Shown in pieces: positions 7,792 to 17,220 of a DNA stretch of 64,000 nucleotides; within the stretch, counting starts at the first letter, position 1, and each line of letters opens with the position of its first letter. The notes below the pieces were generated by a model that did no database searches, was not told where the DNA came from, and was given only the letters and a program-made list of their open reading frames with translations. The stretch comes from Thermodesulfobacterium sp. (GTDB taxonomy: Bacteria; Desulfobacterota; Thermodesulfobacteria; Thermodesulfobacteriales; Thermodesulfobacteriaceae): assembly GCA_017656385.1 (NCBI GenBank), contig JACDNX010000008.1:33339-97338 (forward strand), in the 5' to 3' direction. The position numbers and the translations under genes are program-made.

Positions 7792-9723
7792 GTGGAGAAG
7801 AAAGTTTTTCACGAGCTTCTCCCTTTTGATTCTGCACTTAAGCTTCTTTTAGAAAATTTTAAAGAAAAAGTTTTCTATCCCTTATCTTCGGAAACAATCT
7901 CAGTTAAAGATGCGCTTAATAGAGTGACAGCAGAGCCTGTTTTTGCCAGAATTTCTTCTCCTTATTTTCATTCTTCTGCTATGGACGGTTATGCAGTCAG
8001 GGCAAAAAGTACTTTTTCTGCTACAGAAAAAGATCCTGTAAAGTTAGAAATTGGAAAAGAAGCTATCTGGATTGAAACAGGAGATCCGCTTCCAGAGGAT
8101 TTTGACGCAGTTATTCCTGTTGAGGAAGTTAATGTCTATGAAAACTACATTGAGATTTATAAAGCCTATCCACCCTATCACGATGTAAGACCTGTTGGTG
8201 AGGACATAGTTGCTACAGAGCTTATAATACCTGAGAACCACTTTGTCAGACCTGTAGATATAGGTGCTATGCTTGCAAGCGGAATTTTGAAGATTAAAGT
8301 AAGGAAAAAGCCTTTAGCAGGAATAATTCCTACAGGCTCAGAATTAATAGAGCCGGAAAGGATAGAAGAAGGAGCTTTAAAGCCTCCGGCTCTTATTGAA
8401 TATAATTCCTCGGTTCTGGCAAATCTTATAAAAGAAGACGGTGGAGAAGCTAAGGTATATCCAATTGCTAAAGATGAAGAAAAAGATATAGAAGAAAGTA
8501 TTTTGAAAGCCTGTGAGGAATGTGACCTTATTCTTCTAAATGCAGGTTCTGGTTATGGTAAGGAGGATTTTACTTACAAAGTATTGAGCAAACTCGGGGA
8601 AATTATTATAAATGGTGTAGCTATAAAGCCTGGCAAACCTTTTATAGCGGGATTTGTTGAAAATAAACCTGTTCTGGGAATTCCTGGTTATCCTGTTTCA
8701 GCCTTTTTTTGCTATCATCTATTTGTCAAACCACTTATAGAAATGTATTTAGGTGCAAAGCTGAGAAGAGAAGAAAAAATTCAGGCAACACTTTCAAGAG
8801 GTATATCCTCCGGCATAGGGGTGGACGAATTTGTAAGGGTTAAGGTGGGAAAGGTTGGAGATAAGTATATTGTTTCTCCTGTAGGAAGGGGTGCAGGTCT
8901 TCTTATGTCGGTTGTAAGAGCAGATGGCTATATTGTGATACCTTCTGGCTCTGAAGGATATTCTCAGGAACAGACTGTAGATGTCTATCTCTGGAAGTCA
9001 AAGGAAGAAATTGACAATACCATTGTTTGTATAGGAAGTCATGATAACACCCTTGATATTCTTTACAATTATTTGAGAAAAAAATATCCCCATATAAGTC
9101 TTTCTTCTGCTCATGTTGGTTCTATGGGAGGACTTATTGCTGTAAAAAAAGGAGAGGCACATATAGCAGGAACTCATCTTCTGGATGAAACAACTGGAGA
9201 ATATAATATACCTTTTATCAAAAGACTTTTGCTTGAAAAAAAGGTAGTGTTAATAAATCTGGTATACAGGACTCAGGGATTGATTGTAAGAAAGGGAAAT
9301 CCAAAGAATATAAAAGGTTTTGAAGATTTGAAAAGAGAAGATGTGGTTTTTATCAATAGACAGGCTGGTTCTGGAACAAGACTTCTTCTGGATAAGCATT
9401 TAAGGGAAATAGGAATAAATCCTTCTCAAATTAGAGGATACGAAAATGAAGAATATACACATATGGGAGTTGCACAGGCTGTTGCAAGTGGTAGAGCAGA
9501 TGTAGGTTTAGGCATTTTGGCAGCAGCAAAGGCGCTGGATCTTGATTTTATCCCGGTAGCAGAAGAAAGATACGATATCCTTATTGCAAAAGAATTTTTA
9601 GAGCTGGAAATTATCCAGGCACTTCTTGATGTAATAAAGAATGATGAAGAATTTAAAAAAGCAGTTTTATCCTTAGGAGGATATGATATAAGAGATATGG
9701 GAAAAATAGTTTACGAAAGTTAA
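7792..9723 (+). CDS. moeA: MoeA-type molybdopterin molybdenumtransferase with C-terminal substrate-binding (PBP-like) domain
   Basis: 643 residues, starting at GTG directly after the fdhE stop. Residues 1 to about 405 are a complete MoeA, with HSSAMDGYAVRAKST, ETGDPLPEDFDAVIPVEEV, EYNSSVLANL, NAGSGYGKEDF in place of the usual TGGxS motif, and GIPGYPVSAF. The remaining ~235 residues form a PBP-like domain (IGSHDNTLDIL, SAHVGSMGGL, NRQAGSGTRLLLDKHL, GRADVGLG) as in ModA- or LysR-type anion-binding folds. Such fusions are common in archaea and sulfate reducers and may sense or bind oxyanions. Co-location with fdhE suggests it serves this dehydrogenase. Confidence 0.9.
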   Translation: MEKKVFHELLPFDSALKLLLENFKEKVFYPLSSETISVKDALNRVTAEPVFARISSPYFHSSAMDGYAVRAKSTFSATEKDPVKLEIGKEAIWIETGDPLPEDFDAVIPVEEVNVYENYIEIYKAYPPYHDVRPVGEDIVATELIIPENHFVRPVDIGAMLASGILKIKVRKKPLAGIIPTGSELIEPERIEEGALKPPALIEYNSSVLANLIKEDGGEAKVYPIAKDEEKDIEESILKACEECDLILLNAGSGYGKEDFTYKVLSKLGEIIINGVAIKPGKPFIAGFVENKPVLGIPGYPVSAFFCYHLFVKPLIEMYLGAKLRREEKIQATLSRGISSGIGVDEFVRVKVGKVGDKYIVSPVGRGAGLLMSVVRADGYIVIPSGSEGYSQEQTVDVYLWKSKEEIDNTIVCIGSHDNTLDILYNYLRKKYPHISLSSAHVGSMGGLIAVKKGEAHIAGTHLLDETTGEYNIPFIKRLLLEKKVVLINLVYRTQGLIVRKGNPKNIKGFEDLKREDVVFINRQAGSGTRLLLDKHLREIGINPSQIRGYENEEYTHMGVAQAVASGRADVGLGILAAAKALDLDFIPVAEERYDILIAKEFLELEIIQALLDVIKNDEEFKKAVLSLGGYDIRDMGKIVYES

Positions 9724-10901
9724 GTTTTTAATAAATCATTTAAAGTAACTTGAGAAAAGTTTTGTGTTAAATCGGATATTTTTTTTATAAAATTATTAAT
9801 TTCTGGAAGTTTTGGTAGGTCTTTAACATCGTTAAGCCCTATTATTTTTGCAATTTTTATTTTTTGTAAGGGTTTAACAAAAAACACTTCCTCGTCCCTA
9901 ACAGCTATAAAACCTTCTTTTTCCAGCTCCTGTAGAAGTGACTCTAAAAAGATAGGAGAGACATTTAAGTATTCTGAAATTTTAAATATATTGCAATTTT
10001 TACCTTCGGTAAAAAGTTTCCCTAAAAGATAAAGTATGTAAAGTTTTAAATATGGGTAAGGAAGATTTATAGGAATTCTTCTCCAGCATTTTTGTTCTAA
10101 AAATACTACCAGCTCGGCTCCCAGAAGAAATACCAACCAGTTTATAAATAACCATACTAAAAACAGAGGTATAGCTGAAAGCGAGCCGTAAACTTTGGAA
10201 TATCCTACTGCATATTTAACATAAAAAGAATAAAAATAAGAAGATAGAGTCCATAAAATAGTTGAAAAAAACGCACCAATAAAAGCTTCTTTTTTGCGAA
10301 CATCTTTTGCAGGGAAATATATATACATCAAGAAGAAAAAAAGTGTGATAATTATTAGTATAAAAATATTAAAAAACTTTCCGAGGTAAGAATGAAAAGA
10401 TACAGGCATAAAAAAAAGAAAGGGAATTATAGTCATACATACCCAGAAAAAGGTTATTCGTTGTGTAAATTTTCTTCTTTTTGAGCTTTCAAAAATTCTA
10501 TTTAATATTCCTTCAATCTGGAAAAGAAGTCCTAATCCCATAACAAAATAACCTATAAGGCTGAATTTGCCGAGTGGAAAAGTTTCAAGTTTTTTAACCA
10601 ATTCTAAAATGGTGTCCATAACTTTTTTGGTAGCTTCAGGAGTGAGATACTGAGCAATGTTTATAAATATTTGTTCCGTTAGTTTTTGCTGAGGAATAAA
10701 GATTTTTCCTATAGAAAAAATTAAACCTAAAAGGGGAACTAAAGTAAGAAGCGTATTAAAAGTTAATCCCTGAGCGCTAAGCAGAATATCGTCCTTTTGA
10801 AGTTTTTTAAAAAAGGTTATAATTGTAATTTTTAAAAAATAAAGGATGTTTTGCAATCTCATAGATTTTATAATTTTAATGGACATCTTAATTTTAGACA
10901 A
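9720..10901 (-). CDS. YihY/BrkB-family inner membrane protein
   Basis: 393 residues. The N-terminal ~280 carry about six hydrophobic segments with the YihY signature around SAQGLTFNTLLTLVPLLGL and later PLFLVWLFINWLVFLLGAELV. The last ~110 residues are a soluble tail that looks like a winged helix (ISEYLNVSPIFLESLLQELE), a common addition in this family. The family was formerly misnamed RNase BN; its transport role is unresolved. The stop overlaps the end of the convergent moeA by 4 bp. Confidence 0.85.
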   Translation of the reverse strand: MSKIKMSIKIIKSMRLQNILYFLKITIITFFKKLQKDDILLSAQGLTFNTLLTLVPLLGLIFSIGKIFIPQQKLTEQIFINIAQYLTPEATKKVMDTILELVKKLETFPLGKFSLIGYFVMGLGLLFQIEGILNRIFESSKRRKFTQRITFFWVCMTIIPFLFFMPVSFHSYLGKFFNIFILIIITLFFFLMYIYFPAKDVRKKEAFIGAFFSTILWTLSSYFYSFYVKYAVGYSKVYGSLSAIPLFLVWLFINWLVFLLGAELVVFLEQKCWRRIPINLPYPYLKLYILYLLGKLFTEGKNCNIFKISEYLNVSPIFLESLLQELEKEGFIAVRDEEVFFVKPLQKIKIAKIIGLNDVKDLPKLPEINNFIKKISDLTQNFSQVTLNDLLKT

Positions 10902-10912
10902 GAAGGATAATT

Positions 10913-12010
10913 ATGGAACTTAAGGAAATAGTATTAAAAGAAAATGAACTTGAGATTAAACCAGACTGGGGAAAAATTTTTAAAAGAAAGGCTCCGCTTT
11001 TTTTGGAAATAGGAATCGGAAATGGAGAATTTATTGTTTGGATTGCTAAAAAAAATCCTGAATCAAATTTTATTGGTGTTGAGGTTTCAAAGAAATATTT
11101 AAGGAAAGCAGTAAACAGAGTGGTAAATGAGGGGCTGAAAAATGTAAGACTTATGTATATAGAAGGTTCAAAGTTTATTTCTAAATTTTTAGAAAGAGAA
11201 ACTCTTTCAGGAATTTATATAAATTTTCCTGATCCATGGTTGAAGAAAAAGCATAAAAAAAGAAGACTAATTTCTCAGCCTTTTATCTGGCTTGTTGCTG
11301 ATAGACTAACTTTAGAAGGTTTTTTTCTTATGGTTACTGATTGTGAAGATTATGCTAAGGAAGTTGCAGAGCTTTTTTCTGAATGTCCAGCCTTTTTACC
11401 TCTCTGGGATAGTCCTGTAAAAATTAACTTAATTGATTATTATTTAACCAAATATGCAAGAAAATGGCTTTCCCAAGGTTTACCGCTTTTTTATATTGGG
11501 TTTAAAAAACATAAAAGAGTTGAAATTCCTGAATGGGTATATAAATTTTATCCTTTAGCAAAGTTTTCAGAGGAGGAAACTTTGCCTGAAAACATATTAG
11601 AAGTGAATGAAAAAGTTGATTTTTTTGAACTGGCTAAAAAATTACCGAGAGGGATTGTTTGGAAAAGGGAAGAAGAGGTTATAAAAATATTGGATATTTA
11701 TTACAAGGAAGATGGAATTCTTATAGATACACTGGTTGTAAAAGGTTTTTTAAAACAAAGATTTTTTATCACTATTAAACTTTATCAGGGAAAAAAGATA
11801 ATTATTGCCATTCACGATTCAGATAAGCCAGATATTACAGAAGAAGTTCACAAAGCTATCATTATCGTAACCTTAGAAATTCAGAAAGTTTTCAAAAATT
11901 CTCGTCTCGTAAAAAGCACCTGTAAAAGGAAATTTTTTGAACCCTTACAAAGTGAGCTCTTGCATAAATTGAAAATAGAAGATAAAATTTCAAAATTAGA
12001 AAAATTTTAA
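10913..12010 (+). CDS. trmB: TrmB, tRNA (guanine-N7-)-methyltransferase with C-terminal extension
   Basis: 365 residues. The N-terminal ~200 are TrmB: SAM-binding FLEIGIGNGEF, FIGVEVS, the catalytic YINFPDPWLKKKHKKRRL motif, and FLMVTDCEDYA. It makes m7G46 in tRNA. The ~150-residue C-terminal extension is longer than in enterobacterial TrmB and resembles the extended thermophile (Aquifex-type) form; its role is not known from sequence. It is divergent from yihY with only an 11-bp gap. Confidence 0.91.
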   Translation: MELKEIVLKENELEIKPDWGKIFKRKAPLFLEIGIGNGEFIVWIAKKNPESNFIGVEVSKKYLRKAVNRVVNEGLKNVRLMYIEGSKFISKFLERETLSGIYINFPDPWLKKKHKKRRLISQPFIWLVADRLTLEGFFLMVTDCEDYAKEVAELFSECPAFLPLWDSPVKINLIDYYLTKYARKWLSQGLPLFYIGFKKHKRVEIPEWVYKFYPLAKFSEEETLPENILEVNEKVDFFELAKKLPRGIVWKREEEVIKILDIYYKEDGILIDTLVVKGFLKQRFFITIKLYQGKKIIIAIHDSDKPDITEEVHKAIIIVTLEIQKVFKNSRLVKSTCKRKFFEPLQSELLHKLKIEDKISKLEKF

Positions 12011-12026
12011 AAAGGAGGGTAATTTT

Positions 12027-12476
12027 ATGGGCGTTGATATAGAAGAACTTTTTTTAGAGGGTGCAAAAATACTTACTTTAAAGCAATTTGATAGAGCTTT
12101 AGAGATTTTTAGTAAAGTTCTTGAAATGGATCCAAATCACATTAAGGCGTTGGAAGCAAGAGCTGTTATATACATGCAGAAAGGAGAAATAGAGCTTGCA
12201 CAAATTGATCTGGAAAAAGCTATAAGTATAGAACCAGAAAATGCAAGGCTTTACTTCCGTTTAGGACAAGTATATTATCGTAAAAAGGATTTGGACAAGG
12301 CATTGGAACTTTTTACCAAAGCTATTGATCTTGAGCCTGTTTATCCAGCTGCTTACATGGCAAGAAGTCAGGTTTTAAGAGAAAAGGGGATGGAAGAAGC
12401 AGCAGACTTAGAATTAGATAAGGCAGTTGCAGTGCAGAGAGAAATTGCTAAAGCAAGAAAGGTAGTAGATTTTTAG
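12027..12476 (+). CDS. Tetratricopeptide-repeat protein
   Basis: 149 residues with about three consecutive 34-residue TPRs, for example DRALEIFSKVLEMDPNHIKA, EIELAQIDLEKAISIEPENA and DLDKALELFTKAIDLEPVYP. No signal peptide or membrane segment is visible, so it is probably a cytoplasmic protein-interaction scaffold. A strong ribosome binding site (AAAGGAGGGT) lies 16 bp after trmB, suggesting co-transcription. The partner cannot be deduced. Confidence 0.85.
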   Translation: MGVDIEELFLEGAKILTLKQFDRALEIFSKVLEMDPNHIKALEARAVIYMQKGEIELAQIDLEKAISIEPENARLYFRLGQVYYRKKDLDKALELFTKAIDLEPVYPAAYMARSQVLREKGMEEAADLELDKAVAVQREIAKARKVVDF

Positions 12477-13543
12477 TCTTCTAAAGTAACCGTCCAGTTA
12501 AAGATATCTTCTTTTTCTCCATATTGAATCCCTGTAATGTAATCAAAAAGCATTCTGGTAAGTTCTCCTGTATCCCCATTGTTAATGATGTATGATTTAT
12601 CTTTATAACAAATTTCTCCTACAGGACTTATAACTGCAGCTGTTCCTGTGCCAAAACATTCTTTTAAGGTATTGTTTTTTATACCTTCTATTACTTCGTC
12701 TATGGAAATTTTTCTTTCTTTTGCTGGAATGCCAAGTTTAGGAACCAGTTTTAAAACTGAGTCTCTTGTAACACCTGGCAGAATTGAACCTGTAAGAGCA
12801 GGGGTAATCAGTTCATTTTCAAAATAGAAAAAGATATTCATGCTTCCTACTTCTTCAACATATTTTCTCTCTTTAGCATCAAGCCAAAGAACCTGAGTAT
12901 ATCCTTTTTTATGTGCCAATTCCTGAGCTTTGAGACTGGCAGCATAATTGCCACCGGTTTTTACCTCTCCTGTTCCTCCTGGACAGGCTCTTATATATTC
13001 AGTGGTTACATAAATTTTAACAGGGTTAAATCCCTCTTTATAATAAGCTCCCACAGGAGAAAGTATTATAACAAAAAGATACTCACAGCTTACTTTAAGC
13101 CCCAGAGTGGGCTGGGTAGCAAAAATAAGTGGTCTTATATAGAGTGCCGCTCCTTTTTTCTTTGGTATCCATTCTTTATCAATGGAGACAAGAGTTTTAA
13201 TTGCTCTAAAAACAAAATCAGGATCGATCTGGGGAATACACAATCTTTCAGCAGAGCGATTAAGCCTTGCAATGTGATCCCATATGCGAAAAAACCTTAT
13301 CTTTCCATCAATTCCGTAATAAGCTTTCAATCCCTCAAAAACTGATTGAGAGTAATGTAAAACTATAGCTGCAGGATGAAGCTCAATATTGGAAAGAGGC
13401 TTAATTTGCGGAGAATGCCAGCCTTTGTTTCTTTCGTATTTCATTATAAACATGTGAGGAGTAAAGATTTTTCCAAAAGAAAGTTCTTCAAAATTAGGAA
13501 CTTTTCTCTTTTCCTCTTCAGCTAAAAAAATTTCTATTTCCAT
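12473..13543 (-). CDS. ilvE: Branched-chain amino acid aminotransferase (IlvE)
   Basis: 356 residues, the long BCAT2-type form. Motifs include FGKIFTPHMF, YSQSVFEGLKAY, the PLP lysine region GGTGEVKTGGNYAASLKAQ, EEVGSMNIFFYF, LTGSILPGVTRDSVL and the GTGTAAVISPVG cofactor loop. It transfers the amino group between glutamate and the 2-oxo acids of Val, Leu and Ile. The stop overlaps the convergent TPR gene by 4 bp. The ribosome binding site GGAGGAGAAG precedes the ATG. Confidence 0.94.
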   Translation of the reverse strand: MEIEIFLAEEEKRKVPNFEELSFGKIFTPHMFIMKYERNKGWHSPQIKPLSNIELHPAAIVLHYSQSVFEGLKAYYGIDGKIRFFRIWDHIARLNRSAERLCIPQIDPDFVFRAIKTLVSIDKEWIPKKKGAALYIRPLIFATQPTLGLKVSCEYLFVIILSPVGAYYKEGFNPVKIYVTTEYIRACPGGTGEVKTGGNYAASLKAQELAHKKGYTQVLWLDAKERKYVEEVGSMNIFFYFENELITPALTGSILPGVTRDSVLKLVPKLGIPAKERKISIDEVIEGIKNNTLKECFGTGTAAVISPVGEICYKDKSYIINNGDTGELTRMLFDYITGIQYGEKEDIFNWTVTLED

Positions 13544-13607
13544 TCTTCTCCTCCATAAGTTTTAAAATTACTCTTTAAAAAAGAAAAAATATACCTTTTA
13601 TAAAGGT

Positions 13608-13635
13608 TTGACAAGAGTTAAAATATAAATATCTT
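13608..13635 (+). promoter_or_regulatory. Candidate promoter for the nuclease pair
   Basis: TTGACA at 13608-13613 and TATCTT at 13630-13635 are spaced by 16 bp in the gap between divergent ilvE and the AddA-type nuclease gene, 21 bp before the ATG. Confidence 0.4.
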
Positions 13636-13656
13636 AAAATATTTTAAAAGTTTATT

Positions 13657-14289
13657 ATGCCTGTAAAACTTAATCAGGGAAAGGTTTCTTTAAGAGTTTT
13701 AAAAGAAAAAACCGATTATATTATTCTGGGAGAGATTTTACACTATATCTGGGAAAATTTTTTGATTGCAGGGAAAGATTTTTTTTCTCTTTCTCCAGAT
13801 TCAGAGGAATTTAAGAAAAAAGTAGAGATTTACATAAAAAAAGCTTTAGCCTTTTATCAAGAGCCTCTTCCACAAAGAAAAAATATTTCAGAAAAAGTGA
13901 AAAAAATTATAGAGAAAATATTTAAGAGCAATGAATTTAGGAAATTTAAAGAGCTTATCAAAAAAGAAGACATTGTAGCTATATATAGGGAGCCCGAAGG
14001 GTTTTTTAAAGAAGATAGTGATTTTCTGGATTTAAGACCGGATATAATAATAAAGAAAAAAGATGAGTGGATTATTCTTGAACTTAAACTTCATAAAGAG
14101 TTTGATAAAACTCAATTGGAAAACTACTATACTTTGTTGAAAAAAATATTTCCCAATGATAATATAAAGGTGTATTTAATTTCTTTTGAACCCTTTAAGG
14201 TGGAATTAATATACTATCAAAAAGCTAATGTAGATGAAAAGATGTCTTCTTATCCCACCCAGCTCCCACTTTTTAAAAACTTTAACTAA
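13657..14289 (+). CDS. Stand-alone RecB/AddA-type PD-(D/E)XK nuclease domain
   Basis: 210 residues that look like the C-terminal nuclease module of AddA/RecB without any helicase. ILGEILHYIWENF matches the G..xH motif, LRPDIIIKKKDEWIILELKLH supplies the Asp and E-x-K active-site residues, and TQLENYYTLL is the motif IV Q-xx-Y. The helicase part expected upstream is absent: the next gene upstream is ilvE on the other strand. It overlaps the AddB-like gene by 56 bp, so the two are probably made together as a two-subunit DNA end-processing nuclease. It could instead be the surviving tail of a truncated addA, but the frame is clean and has its own start and a nearby promoter-like site. Confidence 0.65.
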   Translation: MPVKLNQGKVSLRVLKEKTDYIILGEILHYIWENFLIAGKDFFSLSPDSEEFKKKVEIYIKKALAFYQEPLPQRKNISEKVKKIIEKIFKSNEFRKFKELIKKEDIVAIYREPEGFFKEDSDFLDLRPDIIIKKKDEWIILELKLHKEFDKTQLENYYTLLKKIFPNDNIKVYLISFEPFKVELIYYQKANVDEKMSSYPTQLPLFKNFN

Positions 14290-17215
14290 TCTATTTTTAG
14301 ATAAATACTCTCTAAATAATCCAAATATCTTAAAAGTATGGTGTATTTTCCCTACCAAAAGGGCAGGTCTTTATTTTAAGAATTATCTTAAAGAAAAAGC
14401 TGAGTTAAAAAAAATTAGGGCAGGTTTTTTCCCTAAGGTTCAATCCTTAGAGGAGTTTGTAGAAAATCTTTATACTGATTTAACAGATTCCCCTTCTCCT
14501 CAAGTTCCTGATGTGTTGAGGGTTTTTGCTTTTCTGGAAGTTTTGGAGAAAAAGAAGAATCTTTTTTTTGAAAAGAAGGAAGAAAACCTAAGAAAATACT
14601 TCAGCTGGGGATTAAAATTTTTGGAAGTTTTTGAAGAATTCGAAAAAGAAGGAAGAATTCCTGAAAACTTAATTTATCCTCCAGAAGGACTTCCAGAATT
14701 AGCTCAAAAAATTTTTGAAGAATTGAGAATCAGTTATCTTGAGTTTACTTTCCTTATTGAGAAGAGAAATTTTTCTTATTACTCTTACAGACTGAAAAAA
14801 ATATCAGAAATTTTGAAAGAAAAAAGAGATATAGATACTCTTTCTAAGGAAATAAGTGAGATCTGGTTTATTGGCTTTGCAGCCTTAAGAAAGGTAGAAA
14901 CAGAGATTTTCAAATTTTTTAAAGAAAAGTTTAAGAGCTATTTTGTTTTTGAAGCCTATGAACCATTACCTTCTGTAATAAAAAACACTTTGAATGCTCT
15001 TGAGATAGATTTTGAATGGGTCTCTTCTGAGTATTACGAAAGAAAGACTTTTAAAAGCCCTCATATATACTTTTATGAAACTACGGATCCACATTTAGAG
15101 GTTAAAGAGGCTTCAGGTCTTATTCCAGAAAAGGTTGAGAATCCTGATGAAATAGCAGTGGTTGTTCCTAATTCTCTAAATTTGTTACCTCTTATTTATA
15201 CCTTGGAAGGCAAAGAAAACCCGATAGAAGTAAACATTACCCTTCAGTATCCTATCACTAAAATCCCCTTAAATCAGCTTTTGAGAAACTTAATTAAAGC
15301 TCAAAAAGAAAAAGAGGGTAAATTTTATCCAGCTAAGATTTATCTTAAAATTCTCAAACATCCTTACTTTTCAGCACTTGAATTTGGAGAAGGTGTTTCC
15401 TGCCAGAAAATAGTAAGTGAAATAGAAACTACCTTAAGAAAAAAAGGCTATCTCAAAATAACTCTGGAAGAGGTTGAAGAGTTATTTCCTGGATATAGAG
15501 AATTTTTAGAAAGAATCCACAGGGTATTTTTTAAAAACTGGGAAGAAATACAAACCCCTTTTGAGCTTTCTGAGAATTTAAAAAGCATTTTACAAATTTT
15601 TGCACCTTTGTTTGAAAGGCTGAAAGAAAAGGCAGATTGGCACTCGGTTCTTTTAAGAAACTATATTTACATTATTGAGACAAAAATTTTACCTATATTT
15701 GAAGAGGAAACCTATTTTAAAGATAAAAAATTTTCAGGACAGTTTCTTCTGGAGATTCTGGAATATCTTCTCAAGGAAGAGACAATTCCTTTTATCGGGG
15801 ATCCTTTAAAAGGTCTTCAGATTATGGGATTTTTGGAAACAAGGCTTCTTTCTTTTAAAAAATTGATCATTCTTGATGTGAATGAGGGTATTTTACCACC
15901 AGCACCTTCTTTTAACCCTCTTCTCACAGAAGAAATCAAAAGTTATCTGGGTATTCCTGTTTTCAGGAATGAGTTATGGGTTTATTATTTTGAGAGGCTT
16001 ATAAAAAGTGCAGAGGAGGTTCATCTATTTTATATTTTTGTAGAAAAAGGGAAAACTCAGGAATTCAGAGAGCCTTCAAGGTTTATTCAAAAACTCAAAT
16101 GGGAACTTGAAAAAAAAGAAGTCAAGCCGGTTGAGAAGTTAATTCCGCTGAGTTTTGAAATTCTTTCTGAAAAAGATGGCATTCCTAAAACAAAAAAAGA
16201 TAAAGAATTACTTTTAGAGATTATCAAAAATTCAGAAATAAGCAGATATTTTCTGGAAACCTATCTTAAATGCGGAGTAAAATTTTATTTTAAGTATCTT
16301 TTAAAGCTAAAAGAAACGGAGAAAATAGGGTTAAAGCCCGTAGATGTGGGTAATTTTATTCATGAATTTTTTGAGAAAATTTTTAAGGAATTGGAGGGCA
16401 AAGAGATACTAATAAAGAATGTTTATAATGAAAAAGATATTTTAGAAAAGCTTGATTTCCTCTGGCTGACTTACAAATTTGAAAGAAAGATGGATGCTTT
16501 ATCACACTTCTTTTCCAAAAAAATTGCAGTAGAAACCATCAGAAGATATTTCAATTATTTGATTGATATGGAAAAAAGCGGGAAGGTTAAAAGGACTAAA
16601 ATTTTAGGAGTTGAAAAGGAGTTAAAACTGCATACTGAAATTTCTTTATTAGATTCTTCTTTTGACTTACAGAAAGTTTTAAGAGTTTGTTTAAGCGGAA
16701 GAACTGATTTTCTGATCAAAAGAAAAGAAAATATAATTAAATATCTTATATTTGATTTTAAAAGCAATCCTGATACATCTCCCTCTCCCAGAAAGATTGG
16801 TAAAATATATTCTTTTTCACTTTCTGAAAAATTTGATAGAACTTCCATTTATGAAGTTGCGGATATTTTTGGCTCAAACCTTTACAGTTTTCAGCTTCTC
16901 TTTTATTACTATCTTTTCTATCAACACAAGGAAAAATTTATAACTGAAGATAAAGGAGAATTTGTGATTATAAATGCAGGGTTTATCACTCCTTCAGATT
17001 TTAAGAGACCTGAAAAATTTCTTTTTAACATTTCTTCAAGAGGTGAATGGGCAAAAGTTTATAAATATTTTGAAAACAGTTTTAAAGAATTGATTGAATG
17101 GATTTTAAATCACATTATAATAAGTAATAAATTTTATTTTCCTGTAGATGACAAAGTTTGCAGATATTGTGAGTATAAAGCTCCCTGTAAAAATTATAAA
17201 TATCTTTTAGGATAA
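14234..17215 (+). CDS. AddB-like PD-(D/E)XK nuclease with C-terminal Fe-S cysteines
   Basis: 993 residues. The N terminus (CIFPTKRAGLYFKNYL) has an AddB-like helicase fold but lacks the GxxGxGKS Walker A motif, as in inactive-helicase AddB types. The C-terminal ~250 residues hold the nuclease: VGNFIHEFFEKIF, GRTDFLIK, FDFKSNPD and FQLLFYYYLF. One upstream cysteine (YLKCGVKFYF) and the terminal CRYCEYKAPC together form a four-Cys [4Fe-4S] site typical of AddB. It should process double-strand ends for recombination. No UvrD/AddA helicase is visible in the window. Confidence 0.78.
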   Translation: MKRCLLIPPSSHFLKTLTNLFLDKYSLNNPNILKVWCIFPTKRAGLYFKNYLKEKAELKKIRAGFFPKVQSLEEFVENLYTDLTDSPSPQVPDVLRVFAFLEVLEKKKNLFFEKKEENLRKYFSWGLKFLEVFEEFEKEGRIPENLIYPPEGLPELAQKIFEELRISYLEFTFLIEKRNFSYYSYRLKKISEILKEKRDIDTLSKEISEIWFIGFAALRKVETEIFKFFKEKFKSYFVFEAYEPLPSVIKNTLNALEIDFEWVSSEYYERKTFKSPHIYFYETTDPHLEVKEASGLIPEKVENPDEIAVVVPNSLNLLPLIYTLEGKENPIEVNITLQYPITKIPLNQLLRNLIKAQKEKEGKFYPAKIYLKILKHPYFSALEFGEGVSCQKIVSEIETTLRKKGYLKITLEEVEELFPGYREFLERIHRVFFKNWEEIQTPFELSENLKSILQIFAPLFERLKEKADWHSVLLRNYIYIIETKILPIFEEETYFKDKKFSGQFLLEILEYLLKEETIPFIGDPLKGLQIMGFLETRLLSFKKLIILDVNEGILPPAPSFNPLLTEEIKSYLGIPVFRNELWVYYFERLIKSAEEVHLFYIFVEKGKTQEFREPSRFIQKLKWELEKKEVKPVEKLIPLSFEILSEKDGIPKTKKDKELLLEIIKNSEISRYFLETYLKCGVKFYFKYLLKLKETEKIGLKPVDVGNFIHEFFEKIFKELEGKEILIKNVYNEKDILEKLDFLWLTYKFERKMDALSHFFSKKIAVETIRRYFNYLIDMEKSGKVKRTKILGVEKELKLHTEISLLDSSFDLQKVLRVCLSGRTDFLIKRKENIIKYLIFDFKSNPDTSPSPRKIGKIYSFSLSEKFDRTSIYEVADIFGSNLYSFQLLFYYYLFYQHKEKFITEDKGEFVIINAGFITPSDFKRPEKFLFNISSRGEWAKVYKYFENSFKELIEWILNHIIISNKFYFPVDDKVCRYCEYKAPCKNYKYLLG

Positions 17216-17220
17216 AATTT

